Positions 44,352 through 53,372 of a DNA stretch of 64,000 nt are shown piece by piece; within the stretch, counting starts at the first letter, position 1, and every line of letters begins with the position of its first letter. The stretch covers positions 558,001 to 622,000 of the forward strand of contig NZ_JAAGOX010000011.1 in assembly GCF_010500245.1 (NCBI RefSeq), given 5' to 3'. The notes beneath the pieces were generated by a model. That model did not search any database, was not told the origin of the DNA, and worked only from the letters and a program-made list of their open reading frames with translations. Both the position numbers and the translations under genes were made by a program. This stretch comes from Ruegeria sp. PrR005. GTDB taxonomy: Bacteria; Pseudomonadota; Alphaproteobacteria; Rhodobacterales; Rhodobacteraceae.

Positions 44352-44945
44352 ATGGCCCGGCGTATCGTTTTCTGGTTCGAGTTCGCGTCGACCTATTCCT
44401 ATCTGTCGGCGATGCGGATCGAAGAGGCAGCACACCGGCATGGCTTAACTGTGGTGTGGGAGCCATTCCTGCTGGGGCCGATCTTTGCCGCGCAGGGATG
44501 GACAAGCTCGCCGTTCAACCTCTACCCGTCCAAAGGCCGCTACATGTGGCGGGACATGGAACGGGTTTGCGAAATGCGCGGCCTGCCATTTGTCCGGCCG
44601 GATCCCTTTCCCCAAAATGGACTGGCGGCCGCCCGCCTGGCTTTGGTGGCCCGGGAACTGGACCACATCGCGCCGTTTACCCGCGCTGTTTTCACGGCAG
44701 AGTTCGGACGGGGACAAGATATCTCCAACCCCGCGGTTCTGGCCGAGTGCTGGGAAACAGCCGGATTACCGCTGCACGCGATGGAGCAGGCCCGGGCAGA
44801 AGAGACCAAGAAAGCCCTGTTTGCTCAGGGGGAAAGAGCCATTCAAGCGGGTTTGTTTGGCGCTCCCAGCTTTGTCGTAAGCGAAGAGCTGTTCTGGGGT
44901 GACGACCGGCTTGACCAGGCACTTGCCCTGGCCGCCACACTTTAG
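44352..44945 (+). CDS. DsbA-fold 2-hydroxychromene-2-carboxylate isomerase-like protein
   Basis: 197 residues of the kappa-GST/HCCA isomerase family: FWFEFASTYSYLSAMRIEEA with the active Ser in the STYSY region, the central helical insert and the cis-Pro block GAPSFVV. HCCA isomerase acts in naphthalene breakdown; the many copies in roseobacters probably have other substrates. It lies ten bases after the stress-protein gene. Confidence 0.87.
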   Translation: MARRIVFWFEFASTYSYLSAMRIEEAAHRHGLTVVWEPFLLGPIFAAQGWTSSPFNLYPSKGRYMWRDMERVCEMRGLPFVRPDPFPQNGLAAARLALVARELDHIAPFTRAVFTAEFGRGQDISNPAVLAECWETAGLPLHAMEQARAEETKKALFAQGERAIQAGLFGAPSFVVSEELFWGDDRLDQALALAATL

Positions 44946-44959
44946 AACCGTTCCAAAGA

Positions 44960-44988
44960 TTGACATTGGTGGGGTCTGGCCTCATATC
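44960..44988 (+). promoter_or_regulatory. Possible nfuA promoter
   Basis: A consensus TTGACA (44960-44965), a 17-base spacer and a CATATC -10 (44983-44988), 28 bases before the ATG. Confidence 0.45.
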
Positions 44989-45015
44989 TGACCAGAGAGA
45001 TAAGGAATTCCGACC

Positions 45016-45579
45016 ATGTTCATCCAGACCGAATCCACACCCAATCCGGCAACGCTGAAGTTCCTGCCCGGACAGACCGTTCTGGACGCAGGCACCGCAG
45101 ATTTCCCTTCGGCCGAGGCCGCTGAAAAGTCGCCTCTGGCGGCGCGAATCTTTGCGGTGGATGGCGTGACCGGTGTGTTTTTCGGCAACGATTTCGTGAC
45201 TGTCACCAAGTCTGACGCAGTTGCCTGGGACCATATCAAACCGGCAATCCTGGGCGCGGTGATGGAGCATTACCAGTCCGGCCAGCCCGTGATGGCGGCG
45301 GATGCACAGGCGGCTTCGGGCCATGCCGATCACAGCGGCGAGGATTCCGAGATCGTCAACCAGATCAAGGCTTTGCTTGACAGCCGGGTGCGCCCGGCGG
45401 TTGCCCAGGATGGCGGCGACATCACGTTCCACGGCTTTGATCGAGGCGTGGTCTATCTGCACATGCAGGGCGCCTGCGCCGGTTGCCCCTCGTCCACGCT
45501 GACACTGAAAATGGGGATCGAGAACCTTCTGCGCCATTACATCCCCGAAGTGACCGAGGTGCGCCCCGTTGCCGTCTGA
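45016..45579 (+). CDS. NifU/NfuA-type iron-sulfur carrier
   Basis: 187 residues. An Nfu N-terminal domain (MFIQTESTPNPATLKFLPG) precedes the NifU C-terminal domain with the cluster-binding CxxC in GACAGCPSS. It carries a [4Fe-4S] cluster to apoproteins. AAGGA lies upstream. Its last bases overlap the TTG start of tsaB. The N-terminal domain matches the eukaryotic/alphaproteobacterial NFU1 type. Confidence 0.94.
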   Translation: MFIQTESTPNPATLKFLPGQTVLDAGTADFPSAEAAEKSPLAARIFAVDGVTGVFFGNDFVTVTKSDAVAWDHIKPAILGAVMEHYQSGQPVMAADAQAASGHADHSGEDSEIVNQIKALLDSRVRPAVAQDGGDITFHGFDRGVVYLHMQGACAGCPSSTLTLKMGIENLLRHYIPEVTEVRPVAV

Positions 45580-46159
45580 CCCGGTCGTTCTGGCATTCGA
45601 CACATCGGCCGCGCATTGCGCGGCCGCTTTGCTGGTGGGCGAGCGGATCGTTGTTGCACGGACCGAGGATATGGGCCGTGGACAGGCAGAACGCCTTTTC
45701 CCGTTGCTCGAAGAGATCCTGTCAGAGGCTGGCAAGACCTGGCGTGATTTGACCGCTATCGGCGTGGGTGTTGGCCCCGGAAACTTCACCGGCATCCGGA
45801 TTTCCGTTTCCGCCGCGCGCGGCCTTGCTCTGGCCTTGGGTATCCCCGCAGTGGGGATTGACGGGTTCGATGCGCGAAATTCGGTGACACCGGCGGGACA
45901 GATCGTTGCAATCCCGGCGCCACGGGAACAGTACTACATCCGTCCCGAGGGGGCTGAAACCGCCCTGGTCTCTCACGCGGAAGCCGCCTTGTCGGGACCG
46001 CTGCACACAGATGTCTCTGCACTCGACTTGATCCGGGCCATCGCGGTACTCGCCGCCTCTCGCGCCTGTGCAACCACCACCCCGCCCTCTCCGGTCTATG
46101 TCAGGCCGGCCGACGCCGCGCCGTCGCGCGACACGGCGCCCGTCTTGCTGGATCAATGA
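45569..46159 (+). CDS. tsaB: tRNA threonylcarbamoyladenosine protein TsaB
   Basis: 196 residues, an ASKHA-fold protein (LAFDTSAAHCAAAL, GVGPGNFTGIRISVSAARGLAL). It supports TsaD in making t6A37 on ANN-decoding tRNAs. The start seems to be TTG 45569 inside the end of nfuA; no ATG is available before the first strand. Slightly short for TsaB. It overlaps rimI by ATGA, a common pairing. Confidence 0.93.
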   Translation: MPSDPVVLAFDTSAAHCAAALLVGERIVVARTEDMGRGQAERLFPLLEEILSEAGKTWRDLTAIGVGVGPGNFTGIRISVSAARGLALALGIPAVGIDGFDARNSVTPAGQIVAIPAPREQYYIRPEGAETALVSHAEAALSGPLHTDVSALDLIRAIAVLAASRACATTTPPSPVYVRPADAAPSRDTAPVLLDQ

Positions 46160-46569
46160 CACCTGCTGATTTGGCCCATGCCCATGCCCGGGCCTTTGAC
46201 CAGTCGCGCCCCTGGACCGAGAGTGAGTTCGCCGACCTTTTGAACAGCGACCACGTGCAGGTGATCGGAACAACCGACTGTTTCGCGGTGTTCCAGGTGG
46301 TCACGGACGAGACCGAGATGCTGACCATCGCCACGAATCCGCAATTGCGCCGCCAAGGTCTGGCCCGAGACCGGATTCAGATCTGGTTATCCATGGCTAT
46401 CCGCCAGGGCGCCATACGGGCCCTGCTGGAGGTTGCCGCCGACAATTCAGCGGCGATCGCGCTGTACGACCGATGCGGTTTCACCCCCTGCGGACGGCGC
46501 AAGGGCTACTACAGGCGGCCAGACGGAGAAATGGTGGATGCGATCATGATGGAACGCGCTCTGCCCTGA
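46156..46569 (+). CDS. rimI: Ribosomal-protein-alanine N-acetyltransferase RimI
   Basis: 137 residues, GNAT fold. The acetyl-CoA loop is LRRQGLARDRIQ, followed by EVAADNSAAIALYDRCGF. RimI acetylates the N-terminus of ribosomal protein S18. It is coupled to tsaB by ATGA. As GNATs are a broad family, the name depends partly on the tsaB link. Confidence 0.9.
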   Translation: MTPADLAHAHARAFDQSRPWTESEFADLLNSDHVQVIGTTDCFAVFQVVTDETEMLTIATNPQLRRQGLARDRIQIWLSMAIRQGAIRALLEVAADNSAAIALYDRCGFTPCGRRKGYYRRPDGEMVDAIMMERALP

Positions 46570-46608
46570 CGGCAATCACGAATTGCGGACCATGCGGTCA
46601 AAAAGCGG

Positions 46609-46638
46609 TTGACCCGCGCTATTGCAACCGGCCTTAAT
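46609..46638 (+). promoter_or_regulatory. Possible promoter of the BMP transporter operon
   Basis: TTGACC (46609-46614), an 18-base spacer and CTTAAT (46633-46638). It would give a 5' leader of about 80 bases before the ATG, with GC-rich inverted repeats in it. Confidence 0.4.
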
Positions 46639-46725
46639 TATCGTCATCACAGCAGTTCTGCTCGCTATGAGCGGGGTGTCCGGATTTGTCCACCGCCCCG
46701 GAATAATAACCAACGGGAGTACAAT

Positions 46726-47724
46726 ATGACCCTCATGAAAACCCTGATGGGCGCCGCCACAGCCGTCGCGCTGACAGCGGGCGCCGCGCTGGCCGAACCT
46801 GCCCTGATCTTTGATCTGGGCGGCAAGTTCGACAAATCCTTCAACGAAGCCGCCTTTAACGGTGCCAAGCGTTGGGCCGACGAGACCGGTGGCAGCTTCC
46901 GCGAGATCGAACTGCAATCCGAGGCCCAGCGCGAGCAGGCCCTGCGCCGCTTTGCCGAGGCAGGCGCCAACCCGGTGATCACCATGGGCTTTGCCATGGC
47001 CGATCCGCTGAGCGCCGTGGCGGCGGATTACCCCGACACCAAGTTCGTTGCCGTTGACGTCACCTGGCTGGATGCGCCGAACATCCGTCAGATCGGCTTT
47101 GCCGAGCACGAAGGCTCCTATCTGGTCGGCATGCTGGCGGCGATGGCCTCGAAATCGGGCACCGTCGGCTTTGTCGGCGGCATGGACATTCCGCTGATCC
47201 GTCATTTCGGCTGCGGCTATGCCCAAGGCGCCAAGGCTGTGAACCCCGATGTCAAGATCGTGGCCAACATGACCGGCACCACGCCTGCGGCCTGGAACGA
47301 CCCGGTCAAGGGCTCGGAACTGACCAAGGCGCAGATCAGCCAGGGGGCTGACGTTGTCTATGCCGCCGCTGGCGGCACGGGTGTCGGCGTGCTGCAAACC
47401 GCCGCCGACGAAGGTATCCTGTCGATCGGTGTCGACAGCAACCAGAACCACCTGCACCCGGGCAAGGTGCTGACCTCGATGCTGAAACGCGTCGACGTGG
47501 CCGTCTATGATGCGATGAAGGCAGGCGAGAACCTGGAAACCGGCGTGTTCAACATGGGCCTCGCCGAAGAAGGCGTCGGCTATGCGCTGGACGACAACAA
47601 CGCGCCGCTGATCTCGGACGAGATGAGGGCTGCGGTTGACAAGGCACGCCAGGACATCATCGACGGCAACCTGAAGGTCGTCAGCTATTACGAGAATGAC
47701 AGCTGCCCGGCTGTGAACTTCTGA
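46726..47724 (+). CDS. BMP-family ABC transporter substrate-binding protein
   Basis: 332 residues from ATG 46726 with AACGGGAG upstream. A cleavable signal peptide (about 1-23, ALA before EPALIF) and no lipobox mean a soluble periplasmic protein, unlike the lipoprotein BmpA/PnrA members. Family blocks: DLGGKFDKSFNEAAF, EHEGSYLVGMLAA, VGFVGGMDIPLI and AAGGTGVGVLQTA. Members bind purine nucleosides. The ATPase and two permeases follow, so this is the full importer. Confidence 0.93.
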   Translation: MTLMKTLMGAATAVALTAGAALAEPALIFDLGGKFDKSFNEAAFNGAKRWADETGGSFREIELQSEAQREQALRRFAEAGANPVITMGFAMADPLSAVAADYPDTKFVAVDVTWLDAPNIRQIGFAEHEGSYLVGMLAAMASKSGTVGFVGGMDIPLIRHFGCGYAQGAKAVNPDVKIVANMTGTTPAAWNDPVKGSELTKAQISQGADVVYAAAGGTGVGVLQTAADEGILSIGVDSNQNHLHPGKVLTSMLKRVDVAVYDAMKAGENLETGVFNMGLAEEGVGYALDDNNAPLISDEMRAAVDKARQDIIDGNLKVVSYYENDSCPAVNF

Positions 47725-47732
47725 TCCTGAAC

Positions 47733-47754
47733 GCGGGCCGGTCCGCCGGCCCGC
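47733..47754 (+). terminator. Intercistronic stem-loop after the binding-protein gene
   Basis: GCGGGCCGG and CCGGCCCGC form a perfect 9-bp stem with a TCCG loop, eight bases after the stop. There is no T-run. Such hairpins often stabilise the binding-protein mRNA and reduce expression of downstream ABC genes. Confidence 0.6.
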
Positions 47755-47844
47755 ACTCACCTGCCGCTTGTTTCCTCCGGCGGATCGTCTTCGCGATGAC
47801 ATCCGCTTTCGGACAGGCGTCTTTTCGGCCATCGAGGACAAGAC

Positions 47845-49374
47845 ATGACAGTCCCCGCCATCGAGCTCAAAGGGATATCCAAAGCCTTTGGGCCTGTGCA
47901 AGCGAACAAGGATATCTCGATCAGCGTTGCCCCCGGCACGATCCACGGGATCATCGGAGAAAACGGCGCTGGAAAATCCACGCTGATGAGCATCCTTTAC
48001 GGCTTCTACAAGGCCGACAAGGGCGAGATCTGGATCAACGGCAAAAAGACCGAGATCCCCGATAGCCAGGCGGCCATTGCCGCCGGGATCGGCATGGTCT
48101 TCCAGCACTTCAAGCTGGTACAGAACTTTACCGTTCTGGAAAACATCATCCTCGGCGCCGAAGACGGCGGCCTGCTGAAACCTTCGCTGGCAAAGGCGCG
48201 CAAGACACTGGCCGAACTGGCGGCGGAATACGAGCTGAACGTGAACCCAGACGCGGTGATCGAAGAGATCGGCGTCGGCCAGCAGCAACGGGTGGAAATC
48301 CTCAAGGCTTTGTACCGCCAGGCGGAGATCCTGATCCTGGACGAACCGACCGGCGTGCTGACCCCGGCCGAGGCAGATCAGCTGTTCCGCATCCTTCACC
48401 GGCTCAAGGATGAGGGCAAGACGATCATCCTGATCACCCACAAGCTGCGCGAGATCATGGAGGCGACCGATACCGTCAGCGTGATGCGGCGCGGCGAGAT
48501 GACCGCCACCGTCAAGACAGCCGAGACCAGCCCCGAACATCTGGCCGAGTTGATGGTGGGCCGCAAGGTGCTGCTGCGTGTCGACAAGGTGCCCGCCCAG
48601 CCCGGCAAACCGATCCTGGAGATCGAAAACCTGCGCGTGGTCGATGACAAGGGCGTCGAACGGGTCAAGGGTATCGACCTGACCGTGCGCGCGGGCGAAA
48701 TCCTGGGCATTGCCGGTGTCGCGGGCAACGGGCAGTCGGAACTGCTCGAAGTGCTGGGCGGAATGCGTCCGGGCAGCGGTGCGATCCGGCTGAACGGCGC
48801 CCCCCTGCCCTTGAGTGGCCCGGGATCCGACGCCCGCGCCCGCCGCGCCGCCCATGTGGCCCATGTCCCCGAAGATCGCCAGCGCGAAGGGTTGATCATG
48901 GAATTCCACGCCTGGGAAAACGTGGCCTTTGGCTATCACCACGACCCGGCCTATCAGTCCGGCATCTTCATGAACAATGCCGCCCTGCGCGCCGATACCG
49001 ACCGCAAGATTGAGAAATTCGATGTCCGCCCCGCCGACGGGTGGCTCGCGGCCAAGAACTTCTCGGGCGGCAACCAGCAAAAGATCGTCGTGGCGCGCGA
49101 GATCGAGCGTAGTCCCGACCTGTTGCTGGTCGGTCAGCCCACGCGCGGCGTCGATATCGGCGCCATCGAATTCATTCACAAGCAGATCGTCGCCCTGCGC
49201 GATCAGGGCAAGGCGGTGCTGCTGGTCTCGGTCGAGCTGGAGGAAATCTTTGGACTCGCCGACCGGATCGCCGTGATGTTCGACGGCCATATCATGGGTG
49301 AACGCTTGCCGCATGAAACCAACGAAAAGGAACTCGGCCTCTTGATGGCCGGTGTCAACGGGGAGGCCGCCTGA
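47845..49374 (+). CDS. Nucleoside ABC transporter ATP-binding protein (two NBDs)
   Basis: 509 residues with two ATPase modules, the layout of sugar and nucleoside importers. First: Walker A GENGAGKST, signature-like VGQQQRVEILKAL and Walker B LILDEPTGVLTP. Second: GVAGNGQSELLE in place of a canonical Walker A, and the signature FSGGNQQKIVVARE. The degenerate second Walker A is usual in this group. TGATG overlap with the first permease. Confidence 0.95.
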   Translation: MTVPAIELKGISKAFGPVQANKDISISVAPGTIHGIIGENGAGKSTLMSILYGFYKADKGEIWINGKKTEIPDSQAAIAAGIGMVFQHFKLVQNFTVLENIILGAEDGGLLKPSLAKARKTLAELAAEYELNVNPDAVIEEIGVGQQQRVEILKALYRQAEILILDEPTGVLTPAEADQLFRILHRLKDEGKTIILITHKLREIMEATDTVSVMRRGEMTATVKTAETSPEHLAELMVGRKVLLRVDKVPAQPGKPILEIENLRVVDDKGVERVKGIDLTVRAGEILGIAGVAGNGQSELLEVLGGMRPGSGAIRLNGAPLPLSGPGSDARARRAAHVAHVPEDRQREGLIMEFHAWENVAFGYHHDPAYQSGIFMNNAALRADTDRKIEKFDVRPADGWLAAKNFSGGNQQKIVVAREIERSPDLLLVGQPTRGVDIGAIEFIHKQIVALRDQGKAVLLVSVELEEIFGLADRIAVMFDGHIMGERLPHETNEKELGLLMAGVNGEAA

Positions 49375-50468
49375 TGGACAAGATGCCCAAATGGGCCGAT
49401 GTGGTGCTGATCCCGCTGATCAGCCTGATCCTGGCCGCAATCCTGTCGGCGCTGGTGATCCTTGGCATCGGCGAGGATCCGGTGGCCGCCGTCAACATGA
49501 TGGTATCGGGCGCGCTGGGATCGACCTATGGCTGGGGTTATACGCTCTACTACGCCACCAACTTCATGTTCACTGGTCTGGCTGTGGCCGTCGCCTTTCA
49601 TGCCCGCCTGTTCAACATCGGCGGCGAGGGGCAGGCGATGCTGGGCGGCCTTGGCGTGGCTCTGGTCTGTCTCTACGTCCCCTGGCCACACTGGACCATC
49701 GCGCTGCTGGCGGCCTGCGCAGCCTCGATGCTGTTTGGTGCGATCTGGGCGGCGATCCCGGCCTATCTGCAAGCCCGGAGGGGCAGCCATATCGTGATCA
49801 CCACGATCATGTTCAACTTCATCGCCGCGGCCTTTCTCAACTATATGCTGGTCAACGTGATGCGCCCGGTGGGCTCCATGGACCCCGCGACCGCGCGGTT
49901 TAACGAGAGCGTCCATCTCCCGACCCTGCACGAGCTATTGGCCCCGATCGGTATCAACTTTTCCAAGGCGGCCCCTGCCAACGTCTCTCTTCTGGTTGCG
50001 GTTCTGGCCTGTGTCGTGGTCTGGGCGCTGATCTGGCGGACACGGCTTGGATATGAGATTCGCGCCTATGGCCACTCCGAGACCGGCGCGCTTTACGCTG
50101 GCATATCGCCCTACAAGATCACCATGATCGCCATGCTGATCTCAGGCGCCCTGGCCGGCCTCATGGCCATCAACAATGTGATGGGAGAGGCCGAGCGGCT
50201 GGTACTGAACTCGACCGAGGGCGCCGGGTTCATCGGCATCGCCGTCGCCCTGATGGGGCGCAGCCACCCGTTTGGTGTGTTCCTGGCCGCGATCCTGTTC
50301 GGGTTTCTCTACCAGGGCGGCGCGGAACTGGCGCTGTGGACCAATATTCCGCGCGAGTTGATCGTCGTCATTCAAGCGCTGGTCATCCTGTTCACAGGGG
50401 CGCTCGACAACATGGTGCGGATGCCGCTTGAAAAGATCTTCCTGGCCCTTCGGAAAGGCAACGCGTGA
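49374..50468 (+). CDS. Nucleoside ABC transporter permease 1
   Basis: 364 residues with about nine membrane segments. FHARLFNIGGEGQAMLGGLG is the permease motif of the BPD_transp_2 family. The N-terminal part has the longer periplasmic region usual for the first of the two permeases. Overlaps ATPase and second permease genes by TGATG. Confidence 0.94.
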   Translation: MDKMPKWADVVLIPLISLILAAILSALVILGIGEDPVAAVNMMVSGALGSTYGWGYTLYYATNFMFTGLAVAVAFHARLFNIGGEGQAMLGGLGVALVCLYVPWPHWTIALLAACAASMLFGAIWAAIPAYLQARRGSHIVITTIMFNFIAAAFLNYMLVNVMRPVGSMDPATARFNESVHLPTLHELLAPIGINFSKAAPANVSLLVAVLACVVVWALIWRTRLGYEIRAYGHSETGALYAGISPYKITMIAMLISGALAGLMAINNVMGEAERLVLNSTEGAGFIGIAVALMGRSHPFGVFLAAILFGFLYQGGAELALWTNIPRELIVVIQALVILFTGALDNMVRMPLEKIFLALRKGNA

Positions 50469-51433
50469 TGGACTTTCTGACGATCATCCAGGTTCTCGAT
50501 TCCACCGTCCGCCTGGCCACGCCGCTGCTGCTGGCGTGCCTGGCGGGCCTGTTTTCGGAACGTGCTGGCATCTTTGACATCGGGCTCGAGGGCAAGATGC
50601 TGATGTCCGCCTTCTTTTCCGCAGCCGTCGCCGCCGTCACCGGTTCGGTCTGGTTGGGCCTTCTGGCGGGTATCGCGGCGTCGCTGGTGCTGGCCGGGCT
50701 GCATGGGCTCGCCTCGATCACCTTTCGCGGTAACCAGCTTATTTCCGGCGTCGCCATCAACTTCCTCGCCGCGGGCATGACCGTTCTGATCGCGCAGGAC
50801 TGGTTTCAGCAGGGCGGCCGCACACCTTCTCTGATCGGGGGCGGCCGGTTTGGTCCGATTGACTGGCCGCTCAGCGAAACCCTGGCCGGTGTTCCCGTGG
50901 TCGGACCAGTCTATTCCGAGCTGTTGTCCGGTCACTCGATCCTTGTCTACATCGCCTTCCTGGCGGTTCCCGCGACCTGGTGGGTGTTGTTCCGCACCCG
51001 GTTCGGCCTGCGCCTGCGGGCCGTCGGCGAAAACCCGGCAGCGGTGGACACGGCAGGTGTTTCCGTGGTCGGGCTGCGTTACGCCGCCGTAATGATCTGT
51101 GGCGTGCTCTGCGGTATTGCCGGCGCCTATCTGGCCACCGCGCTTCAGGCCGGGTTCGTCAAGGACATGACCGCCGGGCGCGGCTTTATCGCGCTGGCGG
51201 CGCTGATCTTTGCCAAATGGCGGCCTTGGCATGCCATGTGGGCCTGTCTGCTGTTCGGCCTTTTGCAGGCAATCGCCCTGCGGTTCCAGAACATAGACCT
51301 CGGCGGCGTTGTGATCCCGGTGCAGGTGATGGACGCGCTGCCATATGTTCTGACCGTGGTCATCCTGGCCGGTTTCGTTGGCAAGGCGATTCCGCCCCGC
51401 GCAGGCGGCGAACCCTACGTGAAAGAGCGTTGA
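50468..51433 (+). CDS. Nucleoside ABC transporter permease 2
   Basis: 321 residues. SERAGIFDIGLEGKMLMSAFF is the matching motif of the second permease. ATG 50468 lies in the TGATG overlap; the GTG one codon earlier is also possible. Last gene of the importer. No purine-degradation enzyme follows here. Confidence 0.94.
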   Translation: MDFLTIIQVLDSTVRLATPLLLACLAGLFSERAGIFDIGLEGKMLMSAFFSAAVAAVTGSVWLGLLAGIAASLVLAGLHGLASITFRGNQLISGVAINFLAAGMTVLIAQDWFQQGGRTPSLIGGGRFGPIDWPLSETLAGVPVVGPVYSELLSGHSILVYIAFLAVPATWWVLFRTRFGLRLRAVGENPAAVDTAGVSVVGLRYAAVMICGVLCGIAGAYLATALQAGFVKDMTAGRGFIALAALIFAKWRPWHAMWACLLFGLLQAIALRFQNIDLGGVVIPVQVMDALPYVLTVVILAGFVGKAIPPRAGGEPYVKER

Positions 51434-51524
51434 TAGGGCCAGATCGACAGGTAATTTCAGTCCTGTTCGCTGCATGGCGGCATTCTTCGTTGATTTATGG
51501 GGGGCGAGCAGTTTAACAAAAAAC

Positions 51525-52448
51525 ATGCAGATATACCTCCCCATCGCCGAAGTGTCAGCGAACCCGGTCGTCTTGCTTGGGATCGGCGGGTTCGTGGGGG
51601 TATTGTCAGGCATGTTCGGCGTTGGTGGCGGCTTTCTGATCACGCCCATGTTGTTCATGATCGGTATCCCCCCCGCAATCGCCGTGGCAACATCGGCCAA
51701 TCAGGTTGTGGCGTCTTCGATCTCGGGCGTTCTGGCGCATCTTCGAAAGCGGACAGTTGACCTGAAAATGGGCGGCGTATTGCTGCTGGGGGGGCTGTTC
51801 GGTGCCGCCGCAGGAATGGTCTTGTTCAATCTGATGAAAAGCCTGGGCCAGGTCGATCTGGCGGTCCAGCTTTGTTATGTCCTGTTTCTGGGTGTCATCG
51901 GCGGGCTGATGTTCATCGAAAGCATCAACGCGATACGCCGGTCGCGCGCCACGGTGCCGACCGCGCCATACAAACGCAGACAACGCGGTTGGGTCCAATC
52001 CCTGCCGTTGAAGGTGCGCTTTCGCACGTCGAACCTTTATATTTCCGCGATCCCGCCGGTTCTGGTGGGTTTTGGCGTCGGTGTCCTATCCGCGGTCATG
52101 GGGGTTGGCGGCGGCTTCATCATGGTCCCGGCGATGATCTACGTCCTGGGCATGCCCACCAAGGTGGTGATCGGCACCTCGCTGTTCCAGATCATCTTCG
52201 TTGCCGGGTTTACGGCAATGATGCATGCGACCACCAACTATTCTGTCGACATCGTGCTGGCCCTGTTTCTGCTGATCGGAGGGGTGCTGGGCGCGCAGTT
52301 GGGCACCCGCATCGGCGCCTATCTCAAGGCGGAACAACTTCGCGTTCTGCTGTCGCTCCTTGTACTGTCGGTATCAACCAAGATCGGGTTCGAATTGCTG
52401 CTCGAACCGGGTGACCATTTCAATCTTTCTGTTCCAGGCGGGTTCTGA
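51525..52448 (+). CDS. TauE/SafE-family (TSUP) anion exporter, copy 1
   Basis: 307 residues from ATG 51525 (MQIYLPIAEVSANPVVLL), chosen because copy 2 starts with the same residues; an ATG at 51474 would add 17. About eight membrane segments with the repeated motif SGMFGVGGGFLITPML in the first half and VMGVGGGFIMVPAMIY in the second. TauE/SafE proteins export sulfite or organosulfonates. Followed after two bases by a close paralogue. Confidence 0.92.
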   Translation: MQIYLPIAEVSANPVVLLGIGGFVGVLSGMFGVGGGFLITPMLFMIGIPPAIAVATSANQVVASSISGVLAHLRKRTVDLKMGGVLLLGGLFGAAAGMVLFNLMKSLGQVDLAVQLCYVLFLGVIGGLMFIESINAIRRSRATVPTAPYKRRQRGWVQSLPLKVRFRTSNLYISAIPPVLVGFGVGVLSAVMGVGGGFIMVPAMIYVLGMPTKVVIGTSLFQIIFVAGFTAMMHATTNYSVDIVLALFLLIGGVLGAQLGTRIGAYLKAEQLRVLLSLLVLSVSTKIGFELLLEPGDHFNLSVPGGF

Positions 52449-52450
52449 GC

Positions 52451-53371
52451 GTGCAGATATATCTCCCCATTGCCGAAGTTTCAGTAAATGCCTTTCTGCT
52501 TCTGGGCCTGGGTGGGATGGTCGGGATACTGTCGGGCATGTTCGGGGTCGGCGGCGGCTTTCTGATGACGCCGCTTTTGTTCTTTATCGGCATTCCTCCC
52601 GCAGTCGCCGTTGCCACCGAGGCCAACCAGATCGTCGCCTCCTCGTTTTCGGGCGTTCTGGCGCATTTCCGAAGGCGGACGGTTGACCTGAAAATGGGGA
52701 CGATCCTGCTGATCGGGGGTCTGATCGGGGCCGCTCTGGGGCTTGTGTTGTTCAACCACCTCAAGAGCCTGGGTCAGGTCGATCTGCTGGTCAAGCTTTG
52801 CTACGTCGTCTTTCTGGGCGTAATTGGCGGGCTGATGTTCGTCGAGAGTCTGAACGCCATCCGCAAATCGCGCAGACCCGGCGGCGCCCCCCCGAAAAGA
52901 CGGCAGCGCGGCTGGATTCACGCCATGCCGCTGAAGATGCGGTTTCGCACTTCGGGCCTCTATATCTCGGTCATTCCACCGCTCGCCGTCGGACTGCTGG
53001 TCGGTGTCCTGTCGGCCATCATGGGCGTCGGGGGCGGGTTCATCATGGTCCCGGCAATGATCTACCTGCTTGGAATGCCGACCAAGGTTGTGGTCGGTAC
53101 CTCACTGTTCCAGATCATCTTTGTCACCGCGTTCACGACCATGCTGCACGCCACCACCAACTATACGGTGGATGTCGTTCTTGCCGTGCTGTTGCTGGTT
53201 GGCGGGGTTATCGGGGCGCAGATTGGCACAGTTATCGGCAGCAAGATGAAGGCGGAACAGCTGCGCATTCTTCTGGCGGGCCTGGTCCTGGCCGTCTGCG
53301 GAAAACTGGCCTTGGACCTTCTTCTGATGCCAAGCGAACTTTATTCGCTTGGCCCCGCCGGAGGACATTGA
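52451..53371 (+). CDS. TauE/SafE-family (TSUP) anion exporter, copy 2
   Basis: 306 residues from GTG 52451. It aligns end to end with copy 1: MQIYLPIAEVS, SGMFGVGGGFLMTPLLF, IMGVGGGFIMVPAMIYLLGM. It is clearly a tandem duplication that has since diverged mainly in the C-terminal third. The TIGR02186 gene begins one base after its stop. The two copies may act as a hetero-oligomer or have different substrates. Confidence 0.92.
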   Translation: MQIYLPIAEVSVNAFLLLGLGGMVGILSGMFGVGGGFLMTPLLFFIGIPPAVAVATEANQIVASSFSGVLAHFRRRTVDLKMGTILLIGGLIGAALGLVLFNHLKSLGQVDLLVKLCYVVFLGVIGGLMFVESLNAIRKSRRPGGAPPKRRQRGWIHAMPLKMRFRTSGLYISVIPPLAVGLLVGVLSAIMGVGGGFIMVPAMIYLLGMPTKVVVGTSLFQIIFVTAFTTMLHATTNYTVDVVLAVLLLVGGVIGAQIGTVIGSKMKAEQLRILLAGLVLAVCGKLALDLLLMPSELYSLGPAGGH

Positions 53372-53372
53372 G

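Noticed and set aside
46639-46725. Purine riboswitch in the leader of the BMP operon
   Set aside because: The leader has GC-rich inverted repeats but not the three-way junction sequence of purine riboswitches.
46576-49314. Very long minus-strand open frame (912 codons) opposite the BMP transporter genes
   Set aside because: It is antisense to well-recognised genes in the frame where high GC at third positions removes stops. The His/Asp/Gly/Gln-rich product has no family pattern.
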